In this document: positions 54,934 to 64,000 of the stretch, in pieces
Position numbering within the stretch: position 1 is the stretch's first letter
How the letters are laid out: each line of letters opens with the position of its first letter
From: Aphanomyces cochlioides
Taxonomy: Eukaryota > Oomycota > Saprolegniomycetes > Saprolegniales > Verrucalvaceae
Direction of reading: 5' to 3'
DNA length: 64,000 nucleotides
NCBI GenBank assembly: GCA_019828595.1
Contig: JAHQRK010000038.1
Span: 62,001 to 126,000 of the forward strand
Notes under the pieces: model-generated
Told to the model about the DNA's origin: nothing
Databases searched by the model: none
Seen by the model: only the letters and a program-made list of their open reading frames with translations
Translations under genes and position numbers: made by a program

Positions 54934-55593
54934 CTACTCTGGTCCGAAATAATTGCTACAGTTACATTCTCGGCAGAATTTTTTTTCAAAAATAATCGAA
55001 ATATTCAACGCTGATTGGCTCAGTAAACAGCTTAGGATCTCCTCTTTGATTGGTTAATTTGTGGAAACTACAATTCGTCTCCGTTGGCGAGATATGGTGT
55101 GTCAAAGTTGACCGACCAGGCGGATAGATCACATTTTTTTCGCTGTGGGTTCACTGTAGGAATTGAGCCCAATTTAATTACATATCTAGATTCAACATCA
55201 AAGATAGATGGTGTTAACATAGCAACACTGCTGGTTCTTGGTGTATAGCCCGGTTGCAGGTCGTCAGAAGGCTGGAACCTATCAAACCTAGAGATGACTG
55301 TCAAACATAGCGCTCTCGCGATGAGAGCCGCCAATAGCCACACCTGACATGCGCTATAACATAACTGACATTATACTGACGTTAGACTTCGCTATTTCTG
55401 TTCTGGGCAAGCAAGATGAACACAGAGAGACCTGTGTCATCGGGACATCAGTGCTGTTTGAATAAAAATATTGGACATCCTGTGAAATTTTATATACGTT
55501 TTTGAGGTTGTATACAAAAACCCATATATCCTCATATCCGGACATACTCAAATCAAGATAAAACAGTGTAGCATTTTTTGCGGACCAGAGTAG
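54934..55593. mobile_element. Non-autonomous element with mariner (DD39D) ends
   Basis: The ends CTACTCTGGTCCG and their complement (54934-54960 and 55567-55593) match the ends of the mariner at 30457-32302, and TA is present on both sides (54932-54933 and 55594-55595). The 660-bp interior has no transposase and no similarity that I can see to the mariner interior. It could be moved by that transposase. Confidence 0.82.
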
Positions 55594-56448
55594 TATTGGG
55601 GAAAATATTCTACTTTGAGTAGAATATTATTTATTGCATATTTGGCCTGTTTTGAAATAAATTATTGCAATAAAATTTATGCAATCCCCAAACGTGCACC
55701 AAAAAGGGATTTCTGTATTCATCTCACGTCGGGAAGGTGTCAAGTAGGCCGTGCCGCCACCCAGACGAACCTTCTCGCCAACTGTGGGGCAATTCTATCC
55801 GTCAAATTGGAAAGCAATCTGTCCAAACACCCGTCAAACACCCACCACATGGTGGGTAGTCTTGTCTTAGGTATGTAATGCGTGAATGGTCTTATCTGTA
55901 GAAATAGCTGGTACACTACAGCATACCCCTGTCTCGTTCCACCTGACAGTCGACCAGCAAACCAAGGATGCGCTCTCTCGCCGCATCCATATCAAGGTAT
56001 TAACAATGGGGTACACAGACGTGCCATATTGTCCAATCCTTGTCCAGGGAACCTGAAATCCAATCACCTTGTGTCGACCACGCTTTGGCAAACAGCCGAC
56101 AAGAAAAGCGTGATGACATCGCTCAATATTCAGCATGTTCGACTACACATACTACTAAAACTAGTAAGTACTAGCTAATAATTATAGTAAGAGTACTATT
56201 TATAGGAGAAAACAGTTACACATTTACTGATAGAAGTAGTACATGAAACGACCGAAAGATGTCAATTCGAAGCTGAAGGTTTCAAATAACTGTTCATACT
56301 TAATATTTTTCACGATGTCAGTACACAGGGACATACAGAATGATGTACACAATATTCACTGTACAATCTAATATTTCTAAATATATAATAGGCTATGCAA
56401 TATAAATTTTGGAAGGAAACAAAGATGTATTTATACAGAAACTAGCAG
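55594..56448. other. Gene-free spacer with a dispersed repeat copy
   Basis: A stretch at 55789-55862 (with CACCCACCACATGGTGGGTAG) matches the complement of 39887-39965 at roughly 80 percent by eye. No gene is recognisable. Confidence 0.4.
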
Positions 56449-57937
56449 ATGTGTTTTCTCCACATTGACATGGGTGACTTGATTGCAACGATCGATGTAG
56501 CGGCGTTGGACGAGTTCAGGGCAACAGTACCAAGGTATGGCGTGACTCATACCAACACAAACAACTGCAACTGGCACCACGAAGAACCTGGACTGGAGTT
56601 TGCCAAGCCACATCCAATGACAACACAGTATACTCGATGTGTCAGTCCACATTGTCATCCTCAAGAGGATGTACAAGGACAATTGAGGTGTAGAGCCTCG
56701 TACCGAATTTTGACATGCACATTGTCCAGCGTGCAAAGATTGACCTTCTCGGTCATCATTTGGGTAATCACCCACAGGATGACGATGGTGTCCATTTGAC
56801 ACCCAAGGTAAATCTGTCCTATTTGTACGAACGTCATCTGTGCTGTAGGTGACTGACGCTATGAAGAACGCTCTCAAAATATGGGGTGAAGTACTTAATG
56901 TGCTTTTTCCATGTCCTGAAAAATGTACGTAAACGTTGTCCATATTTAATCACCACATTTGCTAGTGCTATGATAAAGGGCATGGGCTCTCAAGTGAAGA
57001 ATGGAGCGACGTGTCATTTGACATTTACTTGATTCACATGGCCCAAACCCAAAGCGAAATGGACAACATCATGCTGGAGGTGCACGACAGGTGGAACACT
57101 AGTCGCGCAGTGATGAAATTTCGCACGTACTTTTTCAACACTTGGCTGCCTTACCGTCAAGAATTCTCCACCAACCGTGGACACCGCTTCTGGAAGTGGC
57201 AGGTTTTCCATACCAATCGTGGCTGCTCGTACACCAACAATCCAAATGAGCACTTCAATCGCGTGTTGAAGGTTGTAAGTGTTGCACCGAATCTATGTGT
57301 CACATTGTACTAATCTGATTTTTGGGTAAGTGGTTGGTCGTGTCAAAAAGCACGTACCTTTTCTCATCCAAGGGTTTGCTCGCTTAATTCAAGCAGTCTC
57401 TGAAGAAGCAATCCCATGGACAACTTGTCCAGTGGTGAGCGAGCGTATGAAGAAGCATTTCAAAAATCTTTGCAAAAAGAATCAGCTTCGAATGACGTCG
57501 ATTCCACGTTGGCAGCCACCCTCTTGATGGGTGTTGCAAACACCACCCTCTCAAAATATTCCCTGTGGCGAAGACGAGGGAATTCAAGCGCAGGCGACTT
57601 TCTCGAAGAGCAACACAGTGTCAAGAAATCTGAAGCGACTTGAACTCCACAATCAGCCCGTACTTGGTAAATTTCCTCTATGTTTCATTATTAATATACC
57701 ATAATAGGTTGGCTTGTTGAACAAGTTCCTGCACCCGAGCTGTTGAAGTGTCAATGTCAACACTGGGCTCGTGATGGCGTTTGTTGCCATGTTATTAAGG
57801 TGGCTACAGACATTGGACTGGTTTTGCCTGGTATGGTTCGTGCTTCAAACAATCTTCTGAGTCGAAGCCGAGGGCGAAATGCCGAACAAGTATTTCCTTT
57901 GCGTGGAAATCGCACTGTGAGATACAACGAACTCTAG
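56449..57937 (+). pseudogene. Mutator-like (MULE) transposase remnant with SWIM zinc finger
   Basis: The pieces, in order, are an N-terminal Cys/His-containing region (about 56480-56760), a short core segment (VTDAMKNALKIWGEVLNVLFP at about 56850) and the characteristic MULE C-terminal part (57011-57280, with TYFFNTWLPYR, then FWKWQVF and SYTNNPNEHFNRVLK). A SWIM zinc finger CQCQHWARDGVCCHVIKV at 57746-57800 closes it. Most of the catalytic domain with the acidic triad is missing, and frames change several times. MULE transposases cut and paste elements with long inverted ends; none is recognisable here. Confidence 0.68.
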
Positions 57938-58207
57938 ACTTTTTCATAATCTACATGTAAAATGCTTAATGAATTTACATCCATGCAAACATCCCACTGA
58001 TTTCCCACCAATTTGTAATAGGCACCAAAGATTCAGTTATGACAATCATTCATTTTAAGAGGTAATCATTTTGCTTATGTAGAGGAATCAAGAATGATCT
58101 ACCTTTGAATTCCTATGACCTCAAACATATTATTTTATACAATTTATAAAATGTAGACCTGAATTTGTTCCGCTAAAAGTATTCTTTACGTCTCCTGTAT
58201 TTTTGAT

Positions 58208-58279
58208 GGGGAGAATGGCTCAAGGGGAAGAGCATGGGGTTGGCATCCCAATGGTCCCGGGTTCAAATCTGGGCGTGTA
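58208..58279 (+). tRNA. tRNA-like sequence, probably a pseudogene or SINE head
   Basis: An A box (TGGCTCAAGGGG) and a B box (GGTTCAAATCT) have the right spacing, and an anticodon-arm-like hairpin (TGGGG/CCCAA) lies between them. The acceptor stem does not pair and the T stem has a mismatch. A tRNA-derived SINE is a reasonable alternative; no functional tRNA is claimed. Confidence 0.35.
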
Positions 58280-59529
58280 TAAGTGTTAAGAAATGGGGAA
58301 TTACGGGGTATGAAAGAATGAGCACCCAAAGAACTGCTAGCGCAACCGTGGTGTGATATTTCTGTTGTGCAACGTTACTTCGCATTCTGGGATGGTTACC
58401 TGCGGGAAACCATAATTTCGGTGGATGATATGTTAAACTTTCGGGGATTTGAAACCCAACAAAGGTCAAGCACTCACCACCCAAGTCCCAGGGAAGGGTA
58501 ACAGCACAACAGCTCATTCGAGTAATCTTTTTGATTCCATTTGTTTTATAAGATGGCAAGTACTTAAGTAGTACAAGTACTTAAGTAGTACAAGTACTGA
58601 GATATACTAGTAGAACTAGAATCGTTGCTTTGATGACTCAGAGTCAACATAGTGGTCAGACAGAAGGTAAAGACGTTGTTATATCCCAAAGGATAGTTCC
58701 CAATAAAATGTTAAGCTCTTGGGACTCAAAACATATCTCATGATACAGTTTCGGGAAAATCTGTGTGGTTTACATTCATTATTGTGTGGTTTTCGGTAAA
58801 TTGAATGTTTAATTCAGCGAATTCAATGTTGAATTCGTCAGCTTGTGTATTTCGGTAATATTTGTGTGGTTTTCGGTGTTTTTAATGTGGAATTAGATTT
58901 TTTTATGTGGTTTTCCACAAATTCTGTGTGACAAAAATAGGTCCTTCTCCCTCTCGGTACAGAGAAGGATGGGAGCTAATGAGGGTACCGACGGCCGGGG
59001 CTAGCTTGCTTATGGCTACCCGAGCCTCGACCAAGGTTCAACGAAACTTACAGTATCGGGTTAAATTTCCCGAGCTTGTCTGCTGAAGCTATACAGGTTT
59101 ACCCTCCTGAAATTGCCCACGCTTTGTCAACCAAGGCGACTCGAACATTGTCGGATTTCACCATCCGAGAATCGATGGGCAAGGCGACCCGAGCTCCCAG
59201 GCTTGCGTTAACTGGGCCACTCACTTCCGTAGTCGATCATTTCTCTTGCTTGAAAGTAAAGGCGCTTGCGTGAGTTCACCTCGTGAAGTGGATGTCTCGG
59301 TTTTATTTTCGATCTAGCATGAAGACTCCCACGACGCAGCGGTCGAACGAAGCTTTGTGATGCCTGGGCCGACGTTCCACAGTATCAATCAATTTATCCA
59401 CTTGGGTTGACGCAAAGGGCGAATAGGGCGTTCTGGACATGCAAGAAGGATAGAGATGATAAACTTGCATGGGCAAGTGACCCTCCCCTCGCATCTCAAC
59501 TCAATCGACACAGTATATGATATGCTCTT
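58280..59529. other. Gene-free spacer with short repeats
   Basis: About 58559-58600 has a 17-bp tandem repeat (ACTTAAGTAGTACAAGT, about 2.5 copies). About 58750-58930 repeats the word TGTGTGGTTTTCGGT. No gene is recognisable. Confidence 0.5.
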
Positions 59530-59690
59530 CAAAAACTTTTCATCATGTTGCTGCTTTATAGGTAGCACTAGCGGCGACTGCGAGAGTGCCACGGCCATCT
59601 ACAACTCGAATCGCAAGAGTTTGACCACTCGCACTGATCCACAGAGACTTCGGCACGTCGTCATGATGGCGCACCAATCTTGAAGAATAG
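59530..59690 (+). pseudogene. Possible fragment of a second GH5 glucanase C-terminus
   Basis: The peptide NSNRKSLTTRTDPQRL resembles NDSKGKSLTTRTDAWRL at the end of the glucanase remnant downstream. A short cysteine-containing stretch (GSTSGDCESATA) precedes it. Nothing else of the enzyme is visible here, so this is tentative. Confidence 0.3.
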
Positions 59691-60409
59691 ACTTGGGGGA
59701 ACTAGACACCAAGCACGGGCAATGCATGAAGTCTTCAGTTCGGTAACCAACGACGAGTTGAAACGAGTACAAAATCCTCCAGCTCGGCTGGAATCTCTTG
59801 GAAACGCCCAACCACCTTACAAACTGACGATGGCCTGAAGTCCTGCCCGTGGTCGGTGTTCCATCAAAGATTATTGTACGGTACAATCATCTTTCACTGG
59901 GGGTACAATTTGTACCCCAAGCGCCTGATCCAGAGTCCAGAAGGTGATGGTTGTAATAATACGAGAACAACATCATGATCTCGGCGCAGAGCGTTCATTT
60001 GTCGCGACATACAATGTAGTAATCCACCTGATTCATCGTTGTTTGACGGGAGATCAGTCTCCTTGCGTTCTTACGCCATGGTCGACAAGGATTGCCTTTG
60101 AATGATGCTCTTATATCGAAGGTTGACAAGGACGACAAGAGCACTTTCGTTAGAGCTTCATGTCTGCACCTTCGACAGCTTGCTAGCATTCTTTTAAATT
60201 TGGTCGACATGTGAAGAAATGCGGAGCAGCAGTTCCCCACCAAGCTGATTTCAAAGCCAGGAGCCTCTCCCCCATGCCTCTATTGCTTTGAAAGTCGCCC
60301 CCTCGACCGCATACATGTCAAAGCGTCGTGTCGACGACGTGTCCAACTCACAGTAATGCTGCTGTCATAACCACTGCGGAGCAATTTCTCTGTCTGGGAC
60401 CGAAGGCTC

Positions 60410-61390
60410 TGTGGTTTGGCGAGGTCGGGAACGCCTTGCGACAGCTCAGCAAGGGGAATACACGACGACGGGGTACTGGGGAGCTCAGGAAGGCACGGTG
60501 CGATTCCAGTAACACCGCTCGACCAACATCACGGAAAACGACATCCAGCAAATCGCTCTGGCCAATCTCAATACTGTTCGCGTCCCTGTCGGCTTTTGGA
60601 CGCGATCAATTGTCGGCTGGAGTTCTCAAGGATAATGTAAGTTTGGACAAACTTGGCTGCCTTCTCATGGGATTGAATAGTGCAATCGATTTGCCAAAGG
60701 CGGTCTTGACAACCTTGACAAGCTCATTCGCGACTGGGCGTGGAAGCACAACATTGCCGTGCTCGTTAGAATCCACGGCGCTCCTGTCTCGCAAAGTGGT
60801 GACGAACACAGTGGATCTGACGATGGCCATGTCTACTGGAGCGAATATCCCGAGAACGTCAAGGCGACGGTCAACTTCACATGCCGCTTTTCAGCTACCA
60901 AAGGCCAGGTCATGGCGACTACATGGACGACTTTGCGCCTAAAATGACCAACGTGTGGCACGAATGGCATCCTTATGTGATCTGGAGCTCTGAATCCATG
61001 ACGGAAGACCAACTGACCAACCAAGGCGTCGCTGGTCGCATCAGCGACATCACCAACTGGAAGGGTAAGCCGCTCGTCTTGGGCGAATGGAGCTTTGTCA
61101 CGCCTGGATCCACCTTAGCGACATCAACCGCTTTAGCCAGCTGGCTTCAAGCATGATGGGAATGTTCTAAGGAGCCAAGAACGGATGGCCCTACTGGAGT
61201 TGGAAGTAATCCGATGATACTGGCGCTCACCTTGACAAGTGGTCGCTCCACTCGGTTCTTAACTTGGCCAACTCGTTGGTCAACGACTCCAAGGGCAAGA
61301 GTCTTACTACTCGCACCGATGCATGGCGCCTTGTCAACGACAAGAAGTGGATCGTTCGCTGAAGATGAGTCCAAGTTCTGCTTCACGTCC
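60410..61390 (+). pseudogene. GH5-family exo-1,3-beta-glucanase-like gene, broken
   Basis: Pieces in several frames follow the family order: DIQQIALANLNTVRVPVGFW at about 60545, LDKLIRDWAWKHNIAVLVRIHGAP at about 60713, YWSEYPENVKATV at about 60833, EWHPYVIWSSESMT at about 60960, the nucleophile region GKPLVLGEWSFVTPG at about 61070, and NGWPYWSWK at about 61180. The segment that should hold the acid/base Glu (an NEP motif) seems to be missing between about 60870 and 60940. There are stops at 61153-61155, 61168-61170 and 61207-61209, and repeated frame changes. The enzyme would have trimmed beta-1,3-glucan of the cell wall or of a host. Confidence 0.68.
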
Positions 61391-61961
61391 AGCTTGACCC
61401 TCGTCACGTGCGACGCCTCCAAGGCCAATCAAAAGGTCACCAACTAAGGCTTGCAATTGTCTTTCACTCTCAACATGACATCTTACTGCTCGTGTCCGAA
61501 ACAGGTCATATCGGGGTCAGGTCACACAACAAAATTGAACTTATCTCCATCACCAGGAAGAGTTAAAGCGCCATACTTTGTCATTCCCTAGCAGACCTCA
61601 TCAGGGTGGCGACACGGCCTTACGGCCTACCTGCCGCCTTACCCGATGAGAGCAAATATAAACCAAAATGTCGTCTATCTCTTCTGCAGAGATCTCGATT
61701 GACAATATTCTGTAGCGCCCTTAGATCCCTTCCTGTCTTTGATTTTCGTCCTGGAAACACTGTCTTGGGCTTTCAAGATCGTTAGACGCTTGCCAGCAGC
61801 ATGGCAAGTTTGTTTGTATTCTCCATTGAAGGAACGAGGAACGCCAACAAGATGAAAATGAATGAAAGTTTATGAAGAAACCTACTCAGCGGTTGCGCTA
61901 CTGAATAAATCCCAAGGCTTGCGTCTTCAGCAGTCATGCAGGGTTATCGACCATTCTTGTC
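61391..61961. other. Spacer between the glucanase remnant and the secreted protein gene
   Basis: No gene is recognised. The sequence contains repeated ATCAGG-type words near 61510-61640, without a clear unit. Confidence 0.4.
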
Positions 61962-62363
61962 TTAAGGGCTACCTCTAACCGAGTTTTCTGGGCTATTGGG
62001 GTCTGAAGGACCAGGTGGATACACTTTTGATTGCCTCTGGGCCGTGCGACGTCGTCGCTCTTCTGCTTGAGCAGCTTGTCCGTGGTGCTGATTTTGACCT
62101 TGTTGGCCACCGAAACAACATGAAAACCAGTTAGCCGCCACTAGTCGTCTACCAGACGAACCAGACAAAGTTGTCGGCTCTTCTTGGCCTCGAAGGCTTC
62201 GCTTGGCATTTCTGCATTTACAGCCACCTCGCAAAACGCGGAAATCGTTGCCTGCAGCGTCCATGCGGACTTGATGGTCCAACAAAATTGGCGAGTCTTG
62301 GCGAGGTTGGTTGAACGCCTCGACGGCAGAGGTAGCAAGCACGAGGGCGACCAAAACACGCAT
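61962..62363 (-). CDS. Small predicted secreted protein with RxLR-type motifs
   Basis: The 133-residue frame starts at the ATG at 62363 with a signal-peptide-like segment (MRVLVALVLATSAVEA, likely cleaved at about residue 16-18). RVLR is at residues 42-45 and RSLR at 55-58, followed by GQEE at 59-62, the arrangement of the RxLR-EER region in secreted effectors of other oomycetes. The remainder has two Cys pairs (CKC at 48-50 and SCCF at 81-84), a Gln/Gly-rich stretch, a basic EERRRR segment and a Pro-rich tail. The frame is open 89 codons upstream, but only this Met gives a signal peptide. No domain is recognised. Effector function is an inference from motif and position only; Saprolegniales are not known for a large RxLR repertoire, so chance is possible. 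Confidence 0.55.
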   Translation of the reverse strand: MRVLVALVLATSAVEAFNQPRQDSPILLDHQVRMDAAGNDFRVLRGGCKCRNAKRSLRGQEEPTTLSGSSGRRLVAANWFSCCFGGQQGQNQHHGQAAQAEERRRRTAQRQSKVYPPGPSDPNSPENSVRGSP

Positions 62364-62718
62364 GGCACGGGCTGGCACAAGGCAATTTGCACAATGACAA
62401 AATGTATGAAGACGGATGTTAGTTGTAAAAACACAACATGCAAATGCGACAATTTCTAGACGCATTCCAAGAACGCTGCAGCCATCGACTTGTCTACTAC
62501 AGAGAGATGGAATTTCAGGTGCCATTGGCATTGATTGGACACTGCGACACTGGCATACAATACCAAGACATGTCGGCTGGATGTTGAATCCAGCGGTGGC
62601 GTGGCAGGTGACAGTCCACTTGTCAAGCAACTCCTCGAGACCACGGCGTTGTCAAGACGTCCTCTTGATACAGCCACCCTACGCCGCGCGTTCATGGTAT
62701 CGACATCTTTCTCGACGG

Positions 62719-62755
62719 CATACACGACTTGTATTACAAGTCGTGTATGCCAGTT
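62719..62755. repeat. Perfect 17-bp palindrome
   Basis: Arms of 17 bp (GGCATACACGACTTGTA and its complement) are separated by one base. A second, shorter palindrome (TCACACGTG with TAAA between the arms) lies near 62810-62832. Such hairpins can be remnants of transposon ends or recombination sites. Confidence 0.75.
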
Positions 62756-62974
62756 TTGCAGACCACAACCGAAAGATCATCCGGAACTTATCCGGCGTGC
62801 GTGGCGTTTGCTCACACGTGTAAACACGTGTGAACCTAACTTGTACTACTGTACTTCCTCTGTTCCACATTACTGCTCCAAAAGTAAAAACGACTTTTTC
62901 CACATTACTGTGCAAAATGGATATGATTGGTTCATAAGAAAAACCTATGATTTCATTGATCATTAATACCTAGC

Positions 62975-64000
62975 CTACAAGAGTACAGCACGGCACAAGG
63001 CTGCTTTCTTGAGGTGGGGTAACGCAAAGTGATTGCCCCCGTCGTGCTCGAGAACAAGACGAATCACCACCTGAAAGGTGAGAAACACGCTTTCAAGTTT
63101 CTCATAGCTCAAGTCGTTGAATGCTGAGAGGGTGGCGCGGATCACATCGTCCACAGTGCGACTCGTCGTTTTGTATTGTATGGACTGGATAGATGCGAAG
63201 AAGCCAAGGTCAAGCACGTTCAAGTCTGGGCTCTTTGGTGGCTGACGACGCATCACGAACAGGCAGCCGTAGACACGGCTGCCAGTTCGGCGTCCGTGAT
63301 GGAACCATGTGGGGTGGCATTGTCATGTTGAAGAACAACGCGCTTGTTGGCACTTGGAAACGACGCCTTGATTGCAGGAATGACCTTTTTGATCACGTAC
63401 TCACGATAAACAGTGGCATTGACATTGACCAGTGTCGTGACCAAACTTCCAGCAGGACGGCTTCGTGAGTTGCGCGCTGCTGGGACTTCGCGTACGAACG
63501 ACCACATCCCCACTTTCCCATCAAAGAAGATACCACCACGTGCCTCATCGAAGCGAGGACGGGCCACAGCCGCCAGAAACATAACTTTAGGGATGAAGAG
63601 TTTGCTTTGCCATACGCGACGCTGAGGAGTCTCACCAGGAACAATGTAAACCTTGCATTGATCCTTGTCCGCGTTAAACCATTTTTCGTCCAGGTGGACC
63701 ATGTCCCATAAGTTGTCAAATTAGGTGCCTTCAAGCTTGTTGGCATCCGACAGGAGTGGCTGATCCGTGTCGAGTGACATGTAAAGGTTCCGTTCTTCAG
63801 GGAGCGACTGAGTGTTCCCAGCGACAGCCCAGTGGCGACAGAGATGTCTTGCAACGTTTCGCGTCGATCCATGGACACACCTTGTACAACCTTCTTGATG
63901 CGTTGGGGCGTGTATCTTGGCTTCGGACCTACACGCCCAATCTTGCGTGACTGCGTTGATCCACGGGTGCGAAACGTGCGCCAAATGTAGGCAACGGTGC
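62975..64000 (-). pseudogene. Mariner transposase (DD39D type), frameshifted, runs off the window
   Basis: From the right edge downward, pieces give the N-terminal helix-turn-helix region (DISVATGLSLGTLSRSLKN at about 63840), the first catalytic Asp in MVHLDEKWFNADK (63702), the second in LQHDNATPHG and the third in KSPDLNVLDLGFFASIQS (at about 63230). Frames change near 63790, 63710 and 63270. It belongs to the same DD39D group as the intact mariner at 30457 but is clearly a different family by sequence. The element's left end may lie near 62960; the right end is outside the window. Confidence 0.8.

Noticed and set aside
56431..56943. Minus-strand frame of 170 codons
   Set aside because: It lies opposite the MULE remnant, whose plus-strand order of motifs is convincing.

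Overview
The window is nuclear DNA from a filamentous eukaryote, most likely an oomycete of the Saprolegniales (Aphanomyces-like); this assignment is inference. The grounds are GT-AG introns of only 37-55 bp, RING-CH membrane proteins, and a typical oomycete mix of mobile elements: Ty3/gypsy chromoviruses, a Crypton tyrosine recombinase, plant-type mariner, PIF/Harbinger, an IS630/Tc1-like element and a Mutator-like remnant. Few host genes are intact and most of the sequence is transposons, their wrecks and silent spacers.

Layout. 1.8-2.7 kb: an intact RING-CH membrane protein gene. 3.1-19.3 kb: a cluster of one unrecognised polytopic membrane protein family. Copies A and B are intact, each 572 residues from six exons. 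Copy C lost its 5' end, fragment E is a single exon piece in the opposite direction, and D is frameshifted. Exon lengths (259, 518 and 84 nt for exons 2, 3 and 5) are nearly constant. Two Harbinger-like elements sit among the copies (5.14-7.82 and 8.34-10.56 kb). 20.1-22.0 kb: an IS630/Tc1-like element with a frameshifted transposase. 22.1-27.9 kb: a minus-strand Ty3/gypsy chromovirus with an extra small ORF before gag and a truncated 5' LTR. 28.5-29.1 kb: three tandem tRNA-like units. 29.25-33.14 kb: a Crypton recombinase gene split by an apparently complete mariner element. 34.46-35.11 kb: a fold-back element. 36.4-43.6 kb: four more RING-CH copies in graded decay, with a broken NAD(P)-dependent epimerase-like gene between them. 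44.0-48.7 kb: a heavily damaged second chromovirus. 50.3-54.4 kb: a plant-transposon-type (PF04827) transposase gene interrupted by a MITE and by a complete Harbinger-like element. 54.9-55.6 kb: a MITE with the mariner termini. 56.4-57.9 kb: a MULE remnant. 59.5-61.4 kb: wrecks of a GH5 glucanase. 61.96-62.36 kb: a small predicted secreted protein with two RxLR-type motifs. 63.0-64.0 kb: a broken mariner running off the window.

How it works together. Two host gene families have expanded by local duplication and are decaying unevenly, while several transposon families land in and beside them and in each other. The candidates for working host genes are the RING-CH genes at 1768 and 36379, membrane protein copies A and B, and the small secreted protein. 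The candidates for working transposases are the mariner at 30457-32302 and the Harbinger-like elements at 5138-7815 and 51555-53819.
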